Positions 1 to 5,465 of a stretch of 6,439 bases of DNA are shown piece by piece; position 1 is the stretch's first letter, and the number at the start of each line of letters is the position of its first letter. Location: NCBI GenBank assembly GCA_031082105.1, contig JAVHLO010000064.1, positions 1 through 6,439 of the forward strand. The letters run 5' to 3'. A program made the position numbers and the translations under genes. The DNA is from Planctomycetota bacterium. Its GTDB lineage: Bacteria; Planctomycetota; MHYJ01; JACQXL01; JAVHLO01. Below the pieces are notes generated by a model, which made no database searches, had not been told where the DNA came from, and was given only the letters and a program-made list of their open reading frames with translations.

Positions 1-301
1 AGAACTTCTTGTGCGCTTTGCATCGGCATCGCTCGTTCTTCGGGTTCTTGCATTGCCGGACCGTCTCCATGTCCTTCCTAACCTGTTCCTCCGTGTACGG
101 TCCGCTGAGAGTCACCTCAGGCTCATTGCAGAAGCGGTCGCGAAAAACCTCCTTGCTGTAGAACCCGCACTTCTTGCAGAGCAGATAGCTCTCGATGTAC
201 TCGTCCCCCATCACCTTGCCGGACATGCCGGCAACCGAGTCACCGCCCTCTCCCATTTTCAGCTCGGCACCGCACTTCGTGCACTTCAATGCGTCGTCCA
301 T
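1..301 (-). CDS. Small cysteine-rich zinc-ribbon-like protein (C-terminus beyond window)
   Basis: The frame is open from an ATG at 301 to the left edge, giving 100 residues with no stop, so the C-terminus lies outside the window. The start is supported by an AAGGAGG ribosome binding site 4 nt upstream. Two CxxC knuckles are visible, CTKC (residues 7-10) and CKKC (42-45), 31 residues apart, which is the typical layout of a zinc ribbon. Further cysteines lie at 58, 84, 92 and 94, and the visible end is basic (Lys/Arg-rich). A metal-binding role is inferred from the cysteine pairs. I do not recognise a named family, and no enzymatic motif is visible. It lies downstream of the lipoprotein gene on the same strand, but a 276-bp repeat-bearing spacer argues against tight translational coupling. 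No convincing promoter was seen directly upstream. Confidence 0.8.
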   Translation of the reverse strand, partial: MDDALKCTKCGAELKMGEGGDSVAGMSGKVMGDEYIESYLLCKKCGFYSKEVFRDRFCNEPEVTLSGPYTEEQVRKDMETVRQCKNPKNERCRCKAHKKF

Positions 302-305
302 GGCT

Positions 306-312
306 CCTCCTT
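306..312 (-). promoter_or_regulatory. Ribosome binding site of the zinc-ribbon gene
   Basis: The minus strand reads AAGGAGG followed by 4 nt and the ATG at 301. This near-perfect anti-SD match fixes the start of a gene that is cut by the window edge. Confidence 0.75.
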
Positions 313-384
313 CCAAAAAGACCTCCTCGCGTCCGCTCCACGGACCGCCCCCAGCGCCGGTCCGCCATGATGCGCCTGTTCTTT

Positions 385-412
385 CTGGATTCCCGCTTGC
401 GCGGGAATGACA
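385..412. repeat. Dispersed palindromic repeat, copy 1 (FPRKRESR type)
   Basis: This 28-bp unit contains a perfect stem ATTCCCGC-TTGC-GCGGGAAT (389-408) and matches 497-524 at 26 of 28 positions in the same orientation, 112 bp away. Read on the minus strand it gives the FPRKRESR peptide often seen in spurious ORFs over intergenic repeats in many bacterial genomes (from memory). It lies in the spacer between the zinc-ribbon and lipoprotein genes. Confidence 0.8.
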
Positions 413-428
413 GGCTCGCATCACCCGG

Positions 429-453
429 CTGGGTTCCGCACCCGGGCGGGAAT
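429..453. repeat. Possible degenerate third copy of the FPRKRESR-type repeat
   Basis: The stretch reads like a decayed version of the neighbouring repeats: CTGG, a GTTCCGC left arm and a GGGCGGGAAT right arm with a changed loop. It sits between the two good copies. The similarity is partial and could be chance in GC-rich DNA. Confidence 0.35.
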
Positions 454-454
454 C

Positions 455-482
455 GAGCAGGAGCAAGAGCACGAGCACGAGC
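455..482. repeat. Short tandem hexamer repeat (GAGCAN)
   Basis: GAGCAG, GAGCAA, GAGCAC, GAGCAC and a partial GAGC follow one another without gaps, about 4.7 units. It is non-coding, lies between the palindromic repeats, and may vary in copy number by slippage. Confidence 0.7.
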
Positions 483-496
483 GTTGCACGATGCTC

Positions 497-524
497 CTGG
501 ATTCGCGCTTGCGCGGGAACGACA
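497..524. repeat. Dispersed palindromic repeat, copy 2 (FPRKRESR type)
   Basis: It matches 385-412 at 26 of 28 positions in direct orientation. One change sits in the left stem arm and one in the outer part of the right arm, so the stem is slightly weakened. It is located 54 bp beyond the lipoprotein stop codon. Confidence 0.8.
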
Positions 525-532
525 AACGGCGT

Positions 533-559
533 GTCGGCAGCTGGAGCTGCCTCCTACAA
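533..559 (-). repeat. Palindromic repeat TTGTAGGAGGCAGCTCC..., intergenic copy
   Basis: The core is a perfect palindromic stem GGCAGCT-GG-AGCTGCC (536-551). The minus-strand sequence matches 1503-1529 on the plus strand at 26 of 27 positions, and that second copy is inside the lipoprotein coding region. It starts 18 bp beyond the lipoprotein stop, so its hairpin would fall in that transcript's 3' end. No U-tract follows, so I do not call it an intrinsic terminator. Confidence 0.8.
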
Positions 560-577
560 CGGCCACAGAGGTCTGCA

Positions 578-2908
578 CTAGCGGATCGCCTCAAGCACAG
601 TCCCCTTCTCCGCGTCGAGGCCAAGACTGACGGTCTTCTCCGGATGTCCCGGCGGGGTGATCCGCGACCATTTGCGGTTATTGTTCGCCTCAGGCCAGCC
701 CACGGGGTTGCCCTTGAGAACATAGGAGTCCTCCCCGCCGATGTCCGCAAACAGCCCGATGTTCGCCAGGTCGTACCGCCACGTGCCCGGGGTCCCCCGC
801 TGCTGACACCAGCCGAAACTCGAATCCACATAGAATTCGTACGTGTCGTTCCCGCCCAGGTTCAAGTAGACCGCAACCGAGTTCGTTATCGCAGAGCCCA
901 GCAGAACTCCGCCGCCCTGGTCCTTTGTTCCCGTCGCGGCAAGGGTCTGCTTCTTCTCCGCATCCTTCCATTCCCACGCGGACAACTTGTCGTCGCCGCC
1001 TTTGTCGATGAACCACGAGACCGAGATATCGTGAGCTCCGGCGATCGAGATCGCGTGCCACACGTGATACGCGTCGTTCCCATCCTCGTCCAGCAACATC
1101 GTCAATCCCATATGAGCCGTGCCCGACTGGACGAAGAACGAACCCTCGTAGCGATCGTTGCCCGATCTGTCGTGAAGGATGCCCGTCCCGTACCAGTAGC
1201 CGGTCCCCTGCCCGTAGACGCCGACCACGTATGTATCATCGCCCGCGAGGTCCTGGAGCACGCCGGTCCCGCCAGCCATCGAGTGGCCTCCGCCGAGATC
1301 GCCGCGCTGGCCCCAGCCAGCGCCCTGGCAGAAATTGTAGTTGCGCAGGTTGTCGTGGCCGCCTACCCCGGGTCTGAAGAGCTTGTACGGCTCGGCAACG
1401 TACTTGTCGTTCCCGCCCGTATCGAGCAGGCATCCGTATCCGCCGACATAGCCGAACCCTTGCCCCTCCGACCAGCAATAGTATTCGTCCTTGCCGTCGG
1501 CTTTGTAGGAGGCAGCTCCTGCTGCCGACTCGGATGGTGAAGCAGTCCCGGCGCCGGGCGCGTTTCCAGTCTGCGTCCCCGTGGCGGCGGTCGACGCGGC
1601 AGTAACGGGCTCGCCGCCCTTCTTCACCAGGTCGGCGAATCCGAACGCGGCCGCGCCCTGCGCGAAGTGACGCGCACGGAACTTGTCGTTGCCTCCGTTG
1701 CACCAGAGCATCCCGACGCCGAAGTAGCCCGCGCCCTGGGCGTTGTCAAGCGCCAGGAACGTGTCGTCGCCGCCGTTGTCGATCAGGAACCCGTACCCCA
1801 TGATCCCTGCCCCCTGCGCGCACGGCGCGGCGGACGGCGCCTTCCCATCGGCCTTCAGCCCCTTCGTGTCCAGGGCCGACGGGTCCATCTCGCTGGCGAT
1901 GTACTTGTCGTCGCCGGACCAGTCCACGACGACGGAAACGGGATGTTCCAGTTTCCAGCTCGCGGCCGCGGCGCCTTCGTACGTGTCGTTGCCCGCGAGG
2001 TCGATTATGACGAGGTGCTCGCCGCCGGCATAGACGTTGTTTTCCGCGCGGCCGTCGAAGACGACCTTTCCGAGCGGAGTGTCGAACGCGACGTGCGCGC
2101 TGGAAATGTCGATCTTCTTCGGCTCCTGCCCTTCGGGCGGCTTTTTCGCGCTGACCGGATCGGCCAGGAACTTCTGCGCATCGAGCAAGGCGACGACGTT
2201 GACGACCGCGCCCATATAGAGGTCGTCGAAATCGAGCGCCTGCCCGAGGTCCCAGTTGACCGTGTCGCCGTCTTCGAATTCCTGCCCGGCTTCATCGGAT
2301 TCGCTCCTGAAGGCGTGCAGCGCGTAGTCGAACGCCGCCTGCCACTTCTCACGCGGGTACTTGCGGAGCGCCCTGTCGCGGTAGTGCTTGGACTCGGCGG
2401 CGGCAAACAGGAATTTTGCGACGAGCAGCCGCACTTCCGCCGGAGCGCCTTCTGCAGCTTTGCGCACTGCCTCCCTGGCCTCTTCGGTCAGCGGATTGCC
2501 GCACCGCTTGTAGAGCATTTCGAGCGCCTCGATCAGCGGCTCCTGCGTCTTGGGCGCGTATGAAGGTGCAAACTGGAGCAGCGCGCTCACCTTGCGACCC
2601 GTGCGCACACTCGATATGACGTACATGTCGAAGATCGCTTCGGGTTTCACAACCGCCTCGGCCTGCGACGCGGTCAGCGAATAGACGAACTTCGGAAACT
2701 CCCACGGGTTCTTCCAGTAGCGCATGAAGTGCGGCGGCATGAGCGCCTGCGAGGCTGCAAGCGTGTCGAGCATCTGCGCATCGAGCCGCGCAGTCTCGCG
2801 CGTCAACCCTTTCGACTTCAGCATCGATCCGATGACGTCCTTGGCGGACGAGCAGCCCACGATGACGATGCAACTCAGGGCAATCACTGCAAGCAGTACC
2901 CGTTTCAT
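578..2908 (-). CDS. Large lipoprotein with repeated GG(N/D)DxY units, function unknown
   Basis: The product is 776 residues. The chosen start is ATG at 2908, because GGAGG lies 6 nt upstream; an in-frame TTG at 2914 abuts that site and is unlikely. A type II signal peptide has a basic start (MKR), a hydrophobic core and lipobox IVGC with Cys19 as the lipidation site. Ser at +2 would favour the outer membrane under the E. coli rule. Residues 20-290 look mainly helical and charged, with no family I recognise. From about 300 to 730, roughly twelve units of the form hydrophobic-D-x-GG-N/D-D-x-Y recur; their aromatic positions include 310, 336, 384, 410, 476, 503, 560, 587, 614, 690 and 729, often 26-28 residues or about twice that apart. 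QGxGxxG motifs fall between them. The Gly/Asp pattern recalls RTX calcium-binding repeats and suggests a beta-solenoid-like surface domain; this is inference. Residues 433-472 are a low-complexity insertion that includes a dispersed repeat. Confidence 0.88.
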   Translation of the reverse strand: MKRVLLAVIALSCIVIVGCSSAKDVIGSMLKSKGLTRETARLDAQMLDTLAASQALMPPHFMRYWKNPWEFPKFVYSLTASQAEAVVKPEAIFDMYVISSVRTGRKVSALLQFAPSYAPKTQEPLIEALEMLYKRCGNPLTEEAREAVRKAAEGAPAEVRLLVAKFLFAAAESKHYRDRALRKYPREKWQAAFDYALHAFRSESDEAGQEFEDGDTVNWDLGQALDFDDLYMGAVVNVVALLDAQKFLADPVSAKKPPEGQEPKKIDISSAHVAFDTPLGKVVFDGRAENNVYAGGEHLVIIDLAGNDTYEGAAAASWKLEHPVSVVVDWSGDDKYIASEMDPSALDTKGLKADGKAPSAAPCAQGAGIMGYGFLIDNGGDDTFLALDNAQGAGYFGVGMLWCNGGNDKFRARHFAQGAAAFGFADLVKKGGEPVTAASTAATGTQTGNAPGAGTASPSESAAGAASYKADGKDEYYCWSEGQGFGYVGGYGCLLDTGGNDKYVAEPYKLFRPGVGGHDNLRNYNFCQGAGWGQRGDLGGGHSMAGGTGVLQDLAGDDTYVVGVYGQGTGYWYGTGILHDRSGNDRYEGSFFVQSGTAHMGLTMLLDEDGNDAYHVWHAISIAGAHDISVSWFIDKGGDDKLSAWEWKDAEKKQTLAATGTKDQGGGVLLGSAITNSVAVYLNLGGNDTYEFYVDSSFGWCQQRGTPGTWRYDLANIGLFADIGGEDSYVLKGNPVGWPEANNNRKWSRITPPGHPEKTVSLGLDAEKGTVLEAIR
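1503..1529 (+). repeat. Palindromic repeat TTGTAGGAGGCAGCTCC..., copy inside the lipoprotein gene
   Basis: It is identical at 26 of 27 positions to the reverse complement of 533-559; the single mismatch is at 1520. It encodes residues 460-469 (ESAAGAASYK) of the lipoprotein in frame. It forms the end of a 40-residue Ala/Thr/Gly/Ser-rich insertion that breaks the regular repeat spacing. Confidence 0.8.
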
Positions 2909-2914
2909 ATGCAA

Positions 2915-2919
2915 CCTCC
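2915..2919 (-). promoter_or_regulatory. Ribosome binding site of the lipoprotein gene
   Basis: The minus strand reads GGAGG, then 6 nt, then the ATG at 2908. The spacing decides between this ATG and the in-frame TTG at 2914. Confidence 0.75.
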
Positions 2920-2950
2920 ACTCTCAATCAGAATCCGATGGAACAGCGAC

Positions 2951-2979
2951 ATTGTAGCGCTGACCGGTGCGCGTGTCAA
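2951..2979 (-). promoter_or_regulatory. Sigma70-type promoter of the lipoprotein gene
   Basis: On the minus strand a perfect TTGACA -35 box (2979-2974) is followed by 17 nt and TACAAT (2956-2951), 5 of 6 matches to the -10 consensus. Transcription would start near 2944, leaving a leader of about 36 nt with the GGAGG site. This is the best promoter match I see in the window. Confidence 0.75.
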
Positions 2980-3021
2980 CTTCTGCGCAACCGGCGCCCG
3001 CTCGGTATCGCATCAAGAACC

Positions 3022-3050
3022 TTGTGATGGGGTCGCCGAATTGATATGAT
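3022..3050 (+). promoter_or_regulatory. Candidate sigma70-type promoter of the oxidoreductase gene
   Basis: TTGTGA (4 of 6 to the -35 consensus), 17 nt, then TATGAT (5 of 6 to the -10 consensus). Transcription from near 3057 would read rightward through the palindromic element at 3071-3175 before the oxidoreductase start, giving a structured leader of roughly 160 nt. It diverges from the lipoprotein promoter, whose -35 box lies 42 bp away. Confidence 0.5.
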
Positions 3051-3070
3051 TCTGCCGAGAGGCCCGGGAT

Positions 3071-3175
3071 GTGTCATTCTGAGCTCGGTTTCCGCCTCGG
3101 GCGGATCCGCCCGAGGCGGACAGAATCTCCTTGTCCGGTTGTAAATGAGATGCCGAAACAAGTTCGGCATGACAC
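3071..3175. repeat. MITE-like palindromic element with GTGTCAT/ATGACAC ends
   Basis: The ends are perfect 7-bp inverted repeats (3071-3077 and 3169-3175). Inside are a perfect 30-bp palindrome at 3091-3120 (half-site TCCGCCTCGGGCGGA, centre GGATCC) and a hairpin ATGCCGAA-ACAAG-TTCGGCAT at 3150-3170. The right-hand 28 bp (3147-3174) recur inverted at 6403-6430 with one mismatch. The minus-strand translation gives the CHAELVSAS peptide known from intergenic repeats of many genomes (from memory). No clear target-site duplication is visible, and no transposase is encoded, so any mobility would be in trans. Confidence 0.75.
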
Positions 3176-3214
3176 GGAATGATCATTTCTGCGAGATCCG
3201 TTGTCGGGTATGCC

Positions 3215-5146
3215 ATGAAGACGGGCCTGCCATTCTGGCAGCGATACATGGAGATCGATCTTGACCGCGCCATGACGCATGAACGCGAGCTGCCGGTCGG
3301 GCTCTATGAGCGGTTCTATGCGGGCAGCGGCCTGGCCGCGGCGTTGCTGAGCGACTGGAGCGCCGGCTCCATGGAGGGACTTGCGGAGTTACTGCGGACA
3401 ACGGACCCCCTCGCGCCCGAATCGAGGCTCATCTTCTTCACGGGCCTTCTCACCGGCACAGTCATCCCGACGGCGTGCAAGCTTTCTGTCTGTTTCAGGT
3501 CGCCGCTGACTGGGCTCTGGTGCGAATCTACCGCCGGCGGGCATTTTGCCGCGCGGCTCAAGTTCTGTGGAATCGACGGGTTCGTGCTATCGGGGGCCGC
3601 TCGCGAGCCCGTCTGTCTTGTCATTGATGCCGGGCACGTCAGTTTCCTGCCTGCGCTGCACCTTTGGGGCAGGACGGGGATAGAGACCAGCGACCTGGTG
3701 AAACGCGAAATCGGTGACGACTTCATCGTGTGCGCGATCGGCCCGGCGGGCGAGAACCTGGTGCCGTTCGCCTCGATAACCTTCGACGGCGCGATCGCGC
3801 GCGCTGCCGGCCGCGGCGGAGGCGGGGCGGTGATGGGCTCAAAGCGTGTCAAGGCGATTGCCGTACGCGGCTCACGCCGGCCGGCATTGAAGGACCCGGA
3901 TCGACTGAGACAGATGGTGGCCAGGGACAACGCCGCGATCCGAAAGGCCGCGGCCACTCTCGGCCAGTACAGCACCGCGGGCGGGGTGGAGCGGCACGAG
4001 CATCTCGGCAACCTGCCCATCAAAAACTGGTCGCTCGGTTCATGGCCGGAAGGCGCAGCCAGGACCGCGGCCCAGCATTTCCTCCCGCGCTCGTTTGTGC
4101 GCAACTACGCCTGCTTCGCCTGCCCGATAGGGTGCGGGAAGATCGTGAGAATTGCGAGAAGAGAACACAATCCCAACGCGGCTCCCTCACCCTTGTCCCC
4201 TCTCCCGAAGGGAGAGGGGAATTACCACATCGGCCACGCGCCGGAATACGAGGCCTGCGCAGGGTTCGGCGCGAATTGTCTCAGCGACAACTACGAGATC
4301 GTGTTCCAGGCGAACCTGCTCTGTGATGAGCTGGGACTCGACACCATCTCGACAAGCAACGTCGTCGCCTTCGCGATGGAGGCGTTCGAGAAGGGGAAGA
4401 TCACCATTGCTGATACCGACGGGCTCCAACTCCGCTGGGGAAGCGGCGACACGATTCTTGAGCTCATCCGCCGCATCGCGACGCGCCATGGGATCGGCAC
4501 GCTCCTCTCGCAAGGCGTCCGCAAGGCCGCCCGGGCGCTCGGACTCGAGGACTGCGCTGTCCATGTCAAGGGGCTCGAGATGGCATACCACGACCCGCGC
4601 GCATATACCGACATGGCGGTGAACTACGCGACGGCCAACCGCGGCGCGTGCCATCTCGAATCGCTCGGCTATTTCCTCGGCGGAAGAACCACGCTGCCCG
4701 CGCTTGGGTATCCACAGTACGTTGACCGGCATTCGAACATCGGCAAGGGCAAGGTCACGTTCGACATGCAGAACTACGTGAGCGTCTTTAACCCCCTTGG
4801 GATCTGCAAGTTCCTCCTCTTCGCAGGGGTCGACGTCCCCAAGATTGCGGAATGGGTGACGCTGGCGACCGGCTGGGAGACCTCGGTCGAATCGCTGCTA
4901 CTGACGGGCGAGCGGCTCTTCAACCTGAAGCGCCTCATCAATGTCGCCTGCGGCGCCGGCCGGAAAGACGACACGCTCCCACAAAGAACTCTCCGCGAGC
5001 CGAGACCGGACGGAGGCGCCGCCGGCGTGTTGCCGGACCTCGAGCCGATGTTGAACGAATACTACGCCCTGCGCGGCTGGGACGCGGACGGCGTGCCGAC
5101 GCGGGAGCGGCTGGCAAAACTCGGGCTCGAGACGGGCAACCACTGA
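3215..5146 (+). CDS. aor: Aldehyde:ferredoxin oxidoreductase family protein (tungsto/molybdopterin enzyme)
   Basis: The 643-residue product aligns over its whole length with my memory of Pyrococcus furiosus AOR (605 residues), which oxidises aldehydes to acids with ferredoxin as acceptor using a tungsten bis-pterin and a [4Fe-4S] cluster. ATG 3215 is chosen because it places FWQRYMEIDL against the family N-terminus; an upstream in-frame ATG at 3179 would add 12 residues. Neither has a strong ribosome binding site. Visible motifs: STAGGHF (105-111), GPAGENL (176-182), GRGGGGAVMGSK (199-210), cluster ligands CFACPIGC (Cys300, 303, 307) with the fourth at Cys531, catalytic-type Glu346 in PEYE, pterin motif DELGLD (371-376) and His480 in RGACH. 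The second pterin motif reads NPLGIC, with Asn526 where Pfu has Asp489. About 21 extra residues, including a dispersed-repeat sequence, lie between Cys307 and PEYE. The substrate, and tungsten versus molybdenum, cannot be told. Confidence 0.93.
   Translation: MKTGLPFWQRYMEIDLDRAMTHERELPVGLYERFYAGSGLAAALLSDWSAGSMEGLAELLRTTDPLAPESRLIFFTGLLTGTVIPTACKLSVCFRSPLTGLWCESTAGGHFAARLKFCGIDGFVLSGAAREPVCLVIDAGHVSFLPALHLWGRTGIETSDLVKREIGDDFIVCAIGPAGENLVPFASITFDGAIARAAGRGGGGAVMGSKRVKAIAVRGSRRPALKDPDRLRQMVARDNAAIRKAAATLGQYSTAGGVERHEHLGNLPIKNWSLGSWPEGAARTAAQHFLPRSFVRNYACFACPIGCGKIVRIARREHNPNAAPSPLSPLPKGEGNYHIGHAPEYEACAGFGANCLSDNYEIVFQANLLCDELGLDTISTSNVVAFAMEAFEKGKITIADTDGLQLRWGSGDTILELIRRIATRHGIGTLLSQGVRKAARALGLEDCAVHVKGLEMAYHDPRAYTDMAVNYATANRGACHLESLGYFLGGRTTLPALGYPQYVDRHSNIGKGKVTFDMQNYVSVFNPLGICKFLLFAGVDVPKIAEWVTLATGWETSVESLLLTGERLFNLKRLINVACGAGRKDDTLPQRTLREPRPDGGAAGVLPDLEPMLNEYYALRGWDADGVPTRERLAKLGLETGNH
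4184..4220 (+). repeat. Hairpin repeat (CCCTCTCCC-GAA-GGGAGAGGG type) inside the oxidoreductase gene
   Basis: CCCCTCTCCC (4197-4206), loop GAA, GGGAGAGGGG (4210-4219) form a perfect 10-bp stem, preceded by CCCTCACCC. This matches a well-known class of intergenic repeat that encodes peptides like PSPLSPLPKGEG (recognition from memory). Here it is read in frame as residues 324-335 of the oxidoreductase, in a segment with no counterpart in Pfu AOR. Confidence 0.75.
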
Positions 5147-5221
5147 AGACACAGAAGACGCCGAACAAGTCACAGGAAACGGGAAACAACTGAGGCCACC
5201 TGACCCGCCTTATTCACGGAC

Positions 5222-5313
5222 GTTTGTAGTAAGGCACGGAGCCGCAGCGGAGTGCCGTCGGATGCCGATAGAAGACGCGACTCCGGCTGCGGCCTGCGTC
5301 GCTTGCTACAAAC
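5222..5313. repeat. 92-bp imperfect inverted repeat with GTTTGTAG / CTACAAAC ends
   Basis: The outer arms GTTTGTAGTAAG (5222-5233) and CTTGCTACAAAC (5302-5313) pair at 11 of 12 positions. Inner GC-rich arms (GCCGCAGC...GGAGT against ACTCCGGCTGCGGC) also pair with small bulges around a loop near 5260-5272. No T-tract follows, so this looks like a dispersed palindromic repeat that could form an mRNA hairpin, not a classical terminator. Its TTTGTAG end resembles that of the 533-559 / 1503-1529 repeat. Confidence 0.7.
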
Positions 5314-5314
5314 T

Positions 5315-5327
5315 TGACAGTCTGTCA
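5315..5327. promoter_or_regulatory. 13-bp palindrome overlapping a -35-like TTGACA (possible operator)
   Basis: TGACAG-T-CTGTCA is a perfect 6-bp inverted repeat around a single base. It overlaps TTGACA at 5314-5319, which is a consensus -35 box for the downstream asparaginase gene, but no good -10 box lies 16-18 nt further on (the region reads GGAGATACG). A chance palindrome or part of the adjacent repeat is a real alternative. Confidence 0.25.
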
Positions 5328-5465
5328 CGCTCTTGCGGAGATACGTGAACAAAGCGGGCTAGGGAAAACCGAGCACCTGAGCTGTCGTCATCGTGGAGAA
5401 GTCTGTCTTCCGGCGACCTCGTCATGCTCCTGACGTCCACAGCGGATTCGATTGGGAAATCAACC

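Larger units (their letters stand above)
5147..5465. other. Intergenic region between oxidoreductase and asparaginase genes
   Basis: This 319-bp spacer holds no gene I can support. It begins with the rest of a purine-rich direct repeat GAAGAC-ACA-GAAGAC (5145-5159) that overlaps the oxidoreductase stop codon. A 92-bp imperfect inverted repeat follows at 5222-5313, then a 13-bp palindrome at 5315-5327 that overlaps a TTGACA. The last 120 bp up to the asparaginase start contain no recognisable structure. Confidence 0.6.

Noticed and set aside
385..559. Possible CRISPR array in the repeat-rich spacer
   Set aside because: Only two good copies of one unit occur, 112 bp apart, with other repeats between them; there is no regular spacer length and no cas gene.
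240..831. Minus-strand open frames with FPRKRESR peptides
   Set aside because: These peptides come from the two palindromic repeats at 385-412 and 497-524; the frames overlap real genes on both sides.
407..1540. Long plus-strand open frame (377 codons)
   Set aside because: It is antisense to the lipoprotein gene, starts in the intergenic repeats, has Arg/Val/Pro-rich shadow composition and shows no domain. The minus-strand protein has a signal peptide, promoter, ribosome binding site and regular repeats.
1667..2563. Plus-strand open frame (298 codons) opposite the lipoprotein
   Set aside because: Same shadow effect in GC-rich DNA; no ribosome binding site or recognisable motif.
2909..2914. 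TTG start two codons upstream of the lipoprotein ATG
   Set aside because: It directly abuts the GGAGG site with no spacer, while the ATG at 2908 has a 6-nt spacer and begins a normal signal peptide.
2976..3273. Small minus-strand open frames containing MPNLFRHL or CHAELVSAS peptides
   Set aside because: They are translations of the palindromic element at 3071-3175, a common source of false small-gene calls.
3316..4104. Minus-strand open frame opposite the oxidoreductase
   Set aside because: The plus-strand frame encodes conserved AOR motifs across this whole stretch; the antisense frame has none.
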